A stretch of DNA of 5,989 bases, taken from contig CAMLLK010000076.1 in assembly GCA_946480885.1 (NCBI GenBank), forward strand, positions 1 through 5,989. Direction: 5' to 3'. Numbering within the stretch: the stretch's first letter is position 1; each line of letters opens with the position of its first letter. Of the stretch, positions 1-5,252 are shown one piece after another. The notes under the pieces are model-generated. The model made no database searches. It saw only the letters and a list, made by a program, of their open reading frames with translations, and was not told the DNA's origin. The translations under genes and the position numbers were made by a program. Source of the DNA: an uncultured Thermoproteales archaeon (GTDB taxonomy: Archaea > Thermoproteota > Thermoprotei > Thermoproteales > Thermoproteaceae).

Positions 1-2
1 TT

Positions 3-95
3 ATTAAAAAGATGAGAATGACGGCGCATGAGTCTAAGGCGTTTAGAGTTAGAATTGAGTCCGGCAGGGGGATAGTACTGGAGCAGGTGACATGA
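3..95 (+). CDS. Possible 3' end of an upstream gene, or a 27-residue ORF
   Basis: An open frame enters from the left edge and ends at a TGA (93-95) that overlaps the ATG of the HEPN gene in an ATGA arrangement. It contains ATG codons at 12 and 18, so it could be a 27-residue ORF or the tail of a longer gene. The last residues (KAFRVRIESGRGIVLEQVT) read like a plausible beta-strand tail. The A/T-rich start of the window (1-10) could instead be a TATA box. Without the upstream sequence I cannot decide, and I do not recognise a family. The stop/start overlap would fit translational coupling to the HEPN gene, which has no good promoter of its own. Confidence 0.3.
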   Translation: MKKMRMTAHESKAFRVRIESGRGIVLEQVT

Positions 96-499
96 GGGAA
101 GAGGCATTAATGTGGTTCAGAGAGGGGATCCGCGACTGCAAAACCGCCGAGCTTTTATTTAACGCGGGGGTTTACCACTCCTCTGCCTTTTACTCCCATC
201 AAGCGGCAGAGAAAGTGTTAAAATCCCTTTTCTATGTCTTTGCGAGGAGAGAGCCTCCCAAAAGGCACAACTTGTTAGAACTGTACAGAGAGCTTAAACA
301 ACACGGGGCAGAGCTCTCGCCCCAGCTGGTCGACGGGCTGGCAGTTCTCACTAAATACTACGCCACTTCTAGATGTCCAGACGCCGCCGGCGGTCCCCCC
401 TCTGAGCTTTTCACTAAACGCGAGGCTGAATACGCCTTGGAAATTGCCAAGGAGTTAATTAGACTCGCCTCGCTTATATATGGCGAAGGAAGTTGTTGA
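92..499 (+). CDS. HEPN-domain protein (toxin-like partner of MNT)
   Basis: This is a 135-residue protein of the HEPN family (PF05168 type), all-helical proteins that often act as RNases and form the toxin half of HEPN/MNT modules. The N-terminal helix with KTAELLFNAGVYHSSAFYSHQAAEKVLKSL (in two halves, about residues 17-30 and 31-46) matches the family's usual 'xxDLKTAExLLxxGxYxxAAFxxQQAAEKALKAL' pattern. The putative catalytic pair is Arg53 and His59 (R-x5-H, within RREPPKRH). A second conserved segment, YYATSRCPDA (residues 89-98), corresponds to the usual YYxxSRYPDA with Cys replacing Tyr. Length is normal. ATG 92 is chosen because the family normally begins about seven residues before the W8 position. 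It lies upstream of and overlaps the MNT gene by 20 nt. The HxY modification motif known from characterised HepT proteins is absent: after His59 comes Asn-Leu. Family assignment is firm; RNase activity is inferred. Confidence 0.9.
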   Translation: MREEALMWFREGIRDCKTAELLFNAGVYHSSAFYSHQAAEKVLKSLFYVFARREPPKRHNLLELYRELKQHGAELSPQLVDGLAVLTKYYATSRCPDAAGGPPSELFTKREAEYALEIAKELIRLASLIYGEGSC

Positions 500-800
500 C
501 GAAATCTTAAAGCTAGTAGAGGCACTTAGGCGGGAGGGCGTTGAGGTTGATGCCGTTTATCTCTTCGGCTCCTGGGCTAGGGGGGATTGGCTCTATGACA
601 GCGATGTTGATATAGTAATCGTCTCGCCTGCGTTTAGAGGAATGCCTTGGCTGAGGCGGCTGGAGCTAGTGGCTAAGGTGGAGGCGCGCCTCGACTTAAA
701 ACACAGTTTTGACGTCTTGCCCTACGCGCCGGAGGAGCTGGGAGAGATCAAGTCCGCCGTGTTGAGAGACGCCATGCGCTATTGGAAGAGGATTATTTAG
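480..800 (+). CDS. Minimal nucleotidyltransferase (MNT), antitoxin-like partner of HEPN
   Basis: This 106-residue protein belongs to the DNA polymerase beta-like nucleotidyltransferase superfamily, MNT group. The signature GS-x10-DxD is intact: G30-S31 (LFGSWARGD) and D42/D44 (SDVDIVIVS), which bind nucleotide and metal. D78 (SFDVLPY) is the likely third metal ligand. Characterised MntA antitoxins neutralise their HEPN partner by adding AMP units to a tyrosine. With all three acidic residues present, catalysis is plausible here, but the target on the partner is unclear. The ATG at 480 lies inside the HEPN gene, giving a 20-nt overlap that implies one transcript and coupled translation. The TAG stop (798-800) shares bases with the stop of the convergent gene. 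The family call is confident; the antitoxin role is inferred from the pairing. Confidence 0.9.
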   Translation: MAKEVVDEILKLVEALRREGVEVDAVYLFGSWARGDWLYDSDVDIVIVSPAFRGMPWLRRLELVAKVEARLDLKHSFDVLPYAPEELGEIKSAVLRDAMRYWKRII

Positions 801-1171
801 CGGGGGCGAAAGGCACTTCTCCACTTTTGCAATAAGGTCGCGGCCTCAGGGCCCGGGTCGCCGGTTCTTATGTATTTCCAAAACCGCGGCATGTCCGGAC
901 TCCCCGAGGTGACGTCCTCCAGAGCCACGGCGGTTGGCACGTCTCTCCCGGCGTCTGCTATGGCCGAGAGGCTGAGGTTTAGCTCCCTCACAGCGGCGAA
1001 ACACATCATTCTGTACGGCCTTGGGCAGTGTCTCACCACCTCCTCCACAATGTCTTCTGTATAACGCACTCGCCTAACCACAGGCCTCCCCCTGTAGGTG
1101 AGGCTGGCCCAAAGATACCTCAATTTATACCACACGTCCACGTCAAATAAAACGCTAATTTTTAATAACAT
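797..1171 (-). CDS. Hypothetical protein, convergent with MNT
   Basis: The open frame is 124 codons from ATG 1171. I do not recognise the family. The product is basic and aromatic-rich in its first half (VWYKLRYLWASLTYRGRP), followed by a predicted helix (YTEDIVEEVVRHC) and a Pro/Gly-rich tail. It has two cysteines and no obvious metal site, signal peptide or membrane segment. The start is uncertain. The sequence encoding residues 2-5 is TTATTAAAAATT, which looks like a TATA box lying inside the ORF. By the leaderless spacing seen elsewhere in the window, transcription would start near the in-frame GTG codons at 1141 or 1135, giving a 112-114 residue protein. Its TAA stop overlaps the TAG stop of MNT. 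The opposite strand carries only a shorter shadow frame, so this is the best coding frame here. Confidence 0.6.
   Translation of the reverse strand: MLLKISVLFDVDVWYKLRYLWASLTYRGRPVVRRVRYTEDIVEEVVRHCPRPYRMMCFAAVRELNLSLSAIADAGRDVPTAVALEDVTSGSPDMPRFWKYIRTGDPGPEAATLLQKWRSAFRPR
1157..1168 (-). promoter_or_regulatory. TATA-like box for the 797-1171 gene
   Basis: On the minus strand this reads TTATTAAAAATT, an A/T island in GC-rich surroundings. Its TTAAAAAT core is centred near 1161.5, about 20 bp before GTG 1141 and 27 bp before GTG 1135, both in frame. On the plus strand the same island (AATTTTTAATAA) could drive transcription into the empty 1172-1465 interval. Spacing is the only support. Confidence 0.4.
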
Positions 1172-1465
1172 TCTGCGCGAAACGCCCGGGTATTACAGCC
1201 CTTTGCGGCGCGTATCGCAAGGCTTTGACGGCGAGGAACTTCGACTTGGCGGCGAGCGTGTGGGCGGAACTGTCACATTAGGCAGATGGCAAGGCTGTGG
1301 GGAAGTGATAAAAGCGCCTTATTGTATTTTCGCGCCTCTTTAGGACGGCGGAGCTCGTCACTCGCCCTGTTGGCGATATAAACGCCCGGGCGGGACTGGC
1401 GAGATCTCCCCGCTATTCACCGCTTTTCTGTAAAACTCGCGAGGAAGTGCGCCATTGGGGGCGAG
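1172..1465. other. About 295 bp interval with no convincing gene
   Basis: This lies between two minus-strand genes. Frames on both strands are short. The longest plus-strand frame (to 1343) begins inside the antisense of the preceding gene and looks spurious. Directly after the TAG of the 1466-1987 gene, and in its frame, 35 sense codons follow to TGA at 1358-1360; they include GALPREFYRKAVNSGEIS and could be a gene remnant. The decamer AACGCCCGGG occurs twice, at 1181-1190 and 1381-1390. GGCG (1372-1375) and CGCC (1383-1386) can pair around ATATAAA. I saw no tRNA, no C/D-box pair and no SRP or RNase P signature that held up. An unannotated RNA or a decayed gene are both possible. Confidence 0.4.
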
Positions 1466-1987
1466 CTACATCCTAAATTTTATATATTCTCTACCGCCCA
1501 CGTTAGTACCCTTGGCGACGACAACTCGCAATATATTTGGCTCCGGCGTCTCCACCTCCCCGCCGAAGTGCCACTCCAACACCTCAGCGCCTTTGGGGAA
1601 TATCCACACGGCCTCGTAGTCATACTCGGCCACTTCCTCCTCGTAGTAATTCTCATAAAGATTCTCCCCAGGCCTCAGCGGCGCGGGGAAAGACCCTATA
1701 AACGTAATGTAAGGCCTTGTGGGAGATCCCCTCAAGGCTATGTACACTTCGTGGAGAACAGGGCGAACTCTCTCCCCGTTGACTCTAACAATTTCCTCGT
1801 CCATAAACCTCTGCATATTCTCCCACACAGTGGCTATTTCGCGGGACAGCCCCTCTCCGCCTCTCTTAAGCAATTTGTAGTAATACTGCCCCTTGTCCAA
1901 ATAGTCGAAGATAATTATCATGTTAACAACCCCCTGGGACACTACGTAAAATCCCTGGGCGTAGACTGGGATGATCTCCTCTTCCAT
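1466..1987 (-). CDS. Hypothetical acidic, tyrosine-rich protein
   Basis: From ATG 1987 the product is 173 residues, and I do not recognise its family. It is rich in Glu and Tyr (for example YENYYEEEVAEYDYEAVWIF near residues 110-130) and has the alternating hydrophobic pattern of a mainly beta fold (HEVYIALRG, YITFIGSFPAP, NILRVVVAKG). There is one short hydrophobic stretch near the N-terminus (GFYVVSQGVVNMIIIF), too polar for a clear signal peptide or membrane helix. The frame extends ten codons further to ATG 2017. That extension is Gly/Glu low-complexity and contains the likely TATA box (2006-2014), so I prefer ATG 1987, about 23 bp downstream of it. It appears to be a single-gene unit. 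It reads as a real gene: the antisense frame is shorter and has no family pattern. Confidence 0.7.
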   Translation of the reverse strand: MEEEIIPVYAQGFYVVSQGVVNMIIIFDYLDKGQYYYKLLKRGGEGLSREIATVWENMQRFMDEEIVRVNGERVRPVLHEVYIALRGSPTRPYITFIGSFPAPLRPGENLYENYYEEEVAEYDYEAVWIFPKGAEVLEWHFGGEVETPEPNILRVVVAKGTNVGGREYIKFRM

Positions 1988-2005
1988 GCACACCCCCTCT
2001 CCCCC

Positions 2006-2014
2006 ACTTATATC
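2006..2014 (-). promoter_or_regulatory. TATA box for the 1466-1987 gene
   Basis: The minus strand reads GATATAAGT. The centre of ATATAAG is near 2010, 23 bp upstream of ATG 1987, matching the TATA-to-start distance of other genes in the window. This implies a leaderless mRNA and rules against the ATG at 2017. A G-rich stretch separates box and start. Confidence 0.5.
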
Positions 2015-2024
2015 CATTCCTCGT

Positions 2025-2036
2025 GTAGCGAGCTAC
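2025..2036. repeat. Short inverted repeat beside the 1466-1987 promoter
   Basis: GTAGC (2025-2029) and GCTAC (2032-2036) are perfect 5-bp arms separated by GA. It sits about 10 bp upstream of the TATA box at 2006-2014, where an archaeal activator or repressor could bind. A 5-bp match can arise by chance, so this is only a candidate operator. Confidence 0.2.
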
Positions 2037-2054
2037 CTACCCTATCATTAACGC

Positions 2055-2225
2055 ATGCCCAGCGTAATCTCCGTTCTCAAAACCTCCTCACTTAAAGCCA
2101 CAACCCATTTACCGGATGGCGCGTATTACTACCTAGCGCCGTCGCGCTACCTCTTCCGGCGGCTAATAGCCTCAAAAATCGATGGGAGTTACAACTGGAC
2201 GGATTCGAAAATATGTCTGCGGTAG
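2055..2225 (+). CDS. Possible small protein of 56 residues, antisense to the atpB 3' end
   Basis: An ATG-to-TAG frame of 56 codons covers nearly the whole gap between atpB and the 1466-1987 gene, overlapping the last 37 bp of atpB on the opposite strand. The composition is protein-like and basic, with an aromatic-rich middle ([17 protein letters not shown]) and a tail containing [14 protein letters not shown] stop codon (TAA at 2049-2051) lies just upstream, so the start cannot be earlier. I see no good TATA box 20-30 bp upstream, which counts against expression. The size would suit a small nucleic-acid-binding protein, but I do not recognise it and the frame may be fortuitous. Confidence 0.35.
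   Translation: MPSVISVLKTSSLKATTHLPDGAYYYLAPSRYLFRRLIASKIDGSYNWTDSKICLR
2174..2178 (-). terminator. Weak T-run downstream of atpB
   Basis: Eleven bases after the atpB TAA the minus strand carries TTTTT, followed by a short palindrome (GGCTA/TAGCC at 2161-2171). Archaeal transcription often ends at T-runs, but five T residues is marginal. Confidence 0.25.
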
Positions 2226-3591
2226 AATTTCTGCGTTATCTGCGGCCGGGCGTTGGTGAGCTCGTCCTCTGGGAGTATTGATAGGACGTCCCAGCCTATG
2301 TCTAACGTCTCCTCAAAACTGCGCCTCTCATAATAGCCCTGTTTTATAAACCTCTGCTCGAAGGCGTCTGCGAATCTGAGGTAGCGCCGTTCGCGCCAGC
2401 CTAAGTTCCTCTCTCCCACTAACGTGGCCAAGTTCCTAATCTCAAGCGCCTTTGAATAGGCGGCTATGAGAGTGTTGGCCACGTCTTTGTGATCCTCGCG
2501 GGTCTTGCCCTCGCCTATTGCGTCTTTGGCGAGACGGCTTAGGGACATAATGACGTCAAAAGGAGGATAGATGCCCTTGCCCCACATAGCGCGGCTTAAC
2601 ACCAGCTGTCCCTCTGTGATGTAGCCAGTTAAGTCAGGGATGGGGTGGGTGATGTCGTCGTGAGGCATAGTGAGGATGGGGAACTGTGTGACTGAGCCCC
2701 TCCTGCCGCGGGCTCTGCCAGCCCTCTCGTATATCGTGGCGAGGTCTGTGTACATATAGCCCGGGTAGCCGCGCCGTCCTGGCAACTCGCCGCGGCCTGA
2801 GGAGAGCTCCCTCAAGCCCTCGCAGTAATTAGTCATGTCTGTAATTACGACGAGGACGTGATAGCCCAGTTGCCAGGCTAGATACTCCCCGATGGTTAGC
2901 CCCACGCGGGGGGCTAAGATGCGCTCAGCCACAGGGTCTGAGGCGAGGTTTAGGACGGCGACGGCCCTCCTTAAAGCGCCGGTCTTTCTAAACTCGTCCA
3001 TGAAGAATAGGGCTTCCTCTGTCTTTATGCCCACGCCGACGAACACAACGGCGAACTCCTCCTCGCTGCCCCTCACTGTCGCTTGTCTCACTACTTGAGC
3101 CGCCATTAAGTTGTGAGGCAGGCCTGTGCCGGAGAAAATGGGCAGTTTCTGCCCCCTCACTAAGGTGTATAAGCCGTCTATTGCGGAAATGCCAGTTTCT
3201 ATAGGCTCCTCTGGGTACTCCCTGGAGTATGGATTAAGAGGTTCTCCGTTTACGTCGCGGAAGTCCTCTGGAGGAGGCAACGGCATGTGATCTCTCGGCT
3301 GTCCTTTGCCGTCGAGTATTCTGCCGATTAGTTGCTCAGAGACGGGGATTTTCAAAGTCTTCCCGTAGAACCTAACAGTAGAGCCCTTGGCCGGCAAGCC
3401 GAGAGTGCCTCCCAGCACTTGCGCCACGGCGTAGTCAGTCCCCACCTCAATTACTTGAACCCGTCTGGGCTCTCCGTCGGGTCCTATCACCTCGCCCACC
3501 TCGCCATATGAAACTCCCCTCGTCTTCTCAATCACTATCAATGGCCCTTTGACTTCTCCACGGTGGTGTAGGAAACTACTGGGGTAAGCAT
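2189..3591 (-). CDS. atpB: A-type ATP synthase subunit B, with apparent N-terminal frameshift
   Basis: This is the non-catalytic nucleotide-binding B subunit of the archaeal A1Ao ATP synthase, which alternates with A subunits in the A1 head on the cytoplasmic side. The continuous frame runs to 3664 (491 codons). In that numbering, the N-terminal beta barrel starts at [19 protein letters not shown] (37-55), and [12 protein letters not shown] is at 114-125. FSGTGLPHN (177-185) replaces the catalytic P-loop, as expected for [12 protein letters not shown] (276-286) and [17 protein letters not shown] (300-316) are also typical. The first ~34 residues of this frame look artefactual: they span the promoter and overlap the divergent gene. 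A second frame starts at ATG 3591, correctly spaced from the TATA box, and reads [11 protein letters not shown] before meeting EVKGPL one base out of phase near 3550-3565. This suggests a lost base there. No other ATP synthase genes are nearby. Identity is certain; the start is not. Confidence 0.95.
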
Positions 3592-3609
3592 AAGGGGAGT
3601 AAAAAACAG

Positions 3610-3617
3610 TTTTAAAT
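3610..3617. promoter_or_regulatory. Shared, bidirectional TATA box for atpB and the dehydrogenase
   Basis: TTTTAAAT on the plus strand reads ATTTAAAA on the minus strand. Its centre (3613.5) is exactly 22.5 bp from the A of ATG 3636 (plus) and 22.5 bp from the A of ATG 3591 (minus). It is flanked on the plus-strand upstream side by an A-rich stretch (3601-3606) that may act as a BRE. No other TATA-like site lies in this divergent gap, so one near-symmetric element probably serves two leaderless transcripts. Confidence 0.6.
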
Positions 3618-3635
3618 GTATTGACGTTATCGCAC

Positions 3636-4490
3636 ATGAGAGTTGGGGTTGTGGGATTGGGCATAATGGGGGGGCCTATGGCTATGCACCTCCACAGAGC
3701 CGGCCTGCTTGCCGCAGTTTACAACAGGACGCGGGCAAAGGCCGAGCCTTTCGAAAAGCTGGGGGTCTACGTGGCTCAATCGCCGGGGGATTTGGCAAAA
3801 AGAGTTGACGTCGTGATTATAATGGTATCTGACGCCCCGGATGTCGAGCAAGTCCTCTTCGGCCCCGGCGGCATTGTCGAGGGGGCGAGGCCGGGCTTAA
3901 TTGTCGTCGACATGTCTACTAATTCTCCCGATTGGGCCCGCCGCTTTGCCGAAAGGCTGGCCCAGTACGGCGTGGAGTTCCTAGACGCGCCGGTCACGGG
4001 CGGCCAGAAGGGGGCTGTGGAGGGGACTTTGACGGTTATGGTTGGGGGAAAGGAGGAGTTGTTTAAACGGCTTTTGCCAGTGTTTCAAGCCTTTGGCAAG
4101 AACATTGTGTACGTAGGCCCCGTGGGCTACGGCCAAGCAATGAAGCTGGTAAATCAAGTAGTAGCGGCGTTGAATACAGTGGCTATGGTCGAGGGGCTAC
4201 GGCTCGCCAAGGCGCTTGGTCTCGATATGGATAAAGTGGTACAGGTGTTAACCGGCGGCGCGGCGAGATCCGGGTCAATTGAGCTCTACTTGCCTAAGTT
4301 ATTAAAAGGCGACTTGACGCCGGGTTTCAAAGCGGCGCATTTAAAAAAGGACTTGTCCTACGTTATGGAATTGGCCAATAGGGCAAGCCTCTCGCTACCA
4401 GCAACAGCGCTGGCCCTTGAGCTGTATAAAAAAATGGTGGAGAAGGGGCTGGGAGAGCTGGGAATTCACGCCTTAGGAGAAATATACTAA
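3636..4490 (+). CDS. 3-hydroxyisobutyrate dehydrogenase-family NAD(P)H-dependent reductase
   Basis: This 284-residue beta-hydroxyacid dehydrogenase is a cytoplasmic oxidoreductase acting on a 3- or 4-carbon hydroxyacid or semialdehyde. The Rossmann motif is at the N-terminus (GLGIMG, 7-12), and NRT (30-32) after the second strand suggests a preference for NADP. DMST (92-95) and the substrate-binding segment [19 protein letters not shown] (117-135) follow. The catalytic lysine is K170 in [11 protein letters not shown], with N173 nearby. The C-terminal helical domain, containing [10 protein letters not shown] (231-240), is complete. Length is typical. The frame could start at TTG 3621, but ATG 3636 begins directly at the Rossmann strand and is 22.5 bp from the TATA box, so it is chosen. 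Substrate could be 3-hydroxyisobutyrate, succinic semialdehyde, glyoxylate or tartronate semialdehyde; sequence alone does not decide. A run of seven G at 3668-3674 encodes part of the cofactor motif. Confidence 0.92.
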   Translation: MRVGVVGLGIMGGPMAMHLHRAGLLAAVYNRTRAKAEPFEKLGVYVAQSPGDLAKRVDVVIIMVSDAPDVEQVLFGPGGIVEGARPGLIVVDMSTNSPDWARRFAERLAQYGVEFLDAPVTGGQKGAVEGTLTVMVGGKEELFKRLLPVFQAFGKNIVYVGPVGYGQAMKLVNQVVAALNTVAMVEGLRLAKALGLDMDKVVQVLTGGAARSGSIELYLPKLLKGDLTPGFKAAHLKKDLSYVMELANRASLSLPATALALELYKKMVEKGLGELGIHALGEIY

Positions 4491-4584
4491 CCCCATTGGG
4501 CACGTACGAAGCTGGCTACCAGAGGCGCCACGATGTGGAAAGGGCGTGGGCGAAGAGGTGAACTGGTTGAACAGAAACCGGCGG

Positions 4585-4589
4585 AAAAA
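4585..4589 (-). terminator. Weak T-run downstream of the 4601-4870 gene
   Basis: Eleven bases past the TAG stop the minus strand has TTTTT. It could end the transcript. The 110-bp gap 4491-4600 between the convergent genes holds no other clear signal. Confidence 0.25.
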
Positions 4590-4600
4590 CTGTTAATCGG

Positions 4601-4870
4601 CTAACTTCTCTCGATTTTATAAACGCCCTCTTCTACTTTTCTAAAGATATAGCTTCCGCCCTCCGTCTTAACTACAATACGCCGCGGCCAAGATGAGTCG
4701 TCTATTTCAACGTGGTTAAACCCAGCCATTTTGAAGGTCTCCACTATCTCGACCTTGGGCAAGTCCTCTGGAATTAACACTGCGTAGTTAAACACCCCTG
4801 CCTTTATCCACTGGGCTAGTTCTCGCCTGTCCTCGGCCTCTGTAACGTCGTAAAAAGACCGCGGCTCCAT
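4601..4870 (-). CDS. Hypothetical small protein (89 residues)
   Basis: The frame extends to GTG 4879, but ATG 4870 lies about 24.5 bp downstream of a strong TATA box (4891-4898) and is the more likely leaderless start. The product begins MEPRSFYDVTEAEDRRELAQ. I do not recognise it. The pattern suggests a small alpha/beta fold: helix (DRRELAQWIKAG), strand (YAVLIP), helix (VEIVETFKMAG), then strands ending in a beta hairpin (RRIVVKTEGGSYIFRKVEE). There are no cysteines, signal peptide or membrane segment. It follows another minus-strand gene by only 23 bp but has its own promoter. It is convergent with the dehydrogenase gene. Confidence 0.7.
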   Translation of the reverse strand: MEPRSFYDVTEAEDRRELAQWIKAGVFNYAVLIPEDLPKVEIVETFKMAGFNHVEIDDSSWPRRIVVKTEGGSYIFRKVEEGVYKIERS

Positions 4871-4890
4871 AAATCCCACTGGGCAACGGG

Positions 4891-4898
4891 TTTTTAAA
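4891..4898 (-). promoter_or_regulatory. TATA box built over the stop codon of the upstream gene
   Basis: The minus strand reads TTTAAAAA, centred at 4894.5, 24.5 bp before ATG 4870. The TAA stop of the preceding gene (4896-4894) lies inside it. The match and spacing are the best in the window for a single-direction promoter. Confidence 0.6.
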
Positions 4899-5214
4899 GC
4901 TCTATGGCGTATAAAAAGTGGGCTGCGTAGCGCTCTTTATACCCGTCAGGCGTTAGAGAGGTGACGTCTACTCCGGGATCGCCCCGCGCTTTACCAAAGG
5001 AAAACCTGCCGATGTATAACGACTCGTCAACGCAAGGAGTTCCGCGGGATAGGAGATCCCAAGGCGTCAGCGCAGTGCACACCCACGGCTCGTCCGGAAG
5101 GCAGGCATAGCCCCTGCTCTTCCCAAGCGCCTCAGCCACTGCCTCATAGGCTTCAACTCCGCTAAGACACCTTCCCCCGGAGTTTCCGAGCGGCCTGCCG
5201 CCGTATATGTACAT
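4894..5214 (-). CDS. Hypothetical Cys-containing protein (106 residues)
   Basis: The open frame reaches GTG 5241. ATG 5214 is preferred because the extra nine codons cover the palindromic TATA-like site at 5220-5227, but neither start is well placed for a leaderless message. The product is not recognised. It contains four cysteines (positions 16, 38, 46 and 61 counted from ATG 5214), in GRCLSG, YACLPDEPWVC and TPCVDE, spaced irregularly and not like a standard zinc ribbon. A helix (VEAYEAVAEALGK), the segment WDLLSRGTP and a C-terminal helix (YKERYAAHFLYAIEL) follow. Disulfides are plausible, since cytoplasmic disulfide bonds are known in Pyrobaculum. No comparable frame exists on the other strand. 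The stop is embedded in the next gene's TATA box. Confidence 0.6.
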   Translation of the reverse strand: MYIYGGRPLGNSGGRCLSGVEAYEAVAEALGKSRGYACLPDEPWVCTALTPWDLLSRGTPCVDESLYIGRFSFGKARGDPGVDVTSLTPDGYKERYAAHFLYAIEL

Positions 5215-5219
5215 CCGCA

Positions 5220-5227
5220 GTTTAAAC
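5220..5227. promoter_or_regulatory. Palindromic TATA-like box GTTTAAAC
   Basis: This perfect palindrome lies in the divergent region between the 4894-5214 gene and the SWIM gene. Its centre is 29.5 bp before TTG 5253, a little longer than the 22.5-24.5 bp of neighbouring genes, implying a leader of a few bases. On the minus strand it overlaps the N-terminal extension of the divergent ORF and has no start codon at the right distance, so it probably serves only the SWIM gene. Confidence 0.4.
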
Positions 5228-5252
5228 CCCACCTTCTGCACCAGCTTGTGGC

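Noticed and set aside
28..75. 15-codon ATG frame about 22 bp after the A/T-rich window start
   Set aside because: Spacing to the TATA-like sequence is right, but the peptide is too short and is in a different frame from the more protein-like one ending at 95.
870..1064. 64-codon plus-strand frame
   Set aside because: Antisense to the 797-1171 gene, Ser/Thr-rich and without a promoter.
1098..1343. 81-codon plus-strand frame
   Set aside because: It begins inside the antisense of the 797-1171 gene, with low-complexity Gly/Arg content and no promoter at a suitable distance.
1421..1455. Resemblance to RNase P RNA conserved segments (GAGGAAGTGCGCC on plus, ACAGAA on minus)
   Set aside because: The two fragments are on opposite strands and no P4-like pairing or other conserved blocks could be found.
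1568..2095. 175-codon plus-strand frame
   Set aside because: It is antisense to the 1466-1987 gene, has no family pattern, and the minus-strand gene has a well-placed TATA box.
2892..3098. 68-codon plus-strand frame within atpB
   Set aside because: Shadow of a conserved coding region; Ser/Thr/Ala-rich composition is typical of an antisense frame.
3627..3997. Two minus-strand frames (3627-3851 and 3776-3997) opposite the dehydrogenase
   Set aside because: Both are antisense to a strongly conserved gene and show no recognisable domain.
4496..4561. Short frame LGTYEAGYQRRHDVERAWAKR in the gap after the dehydrogenase
   Set aside because: Only 21 codons from a TTG, with no promoter and no recognisable family; possibly a remnant but not supportable.
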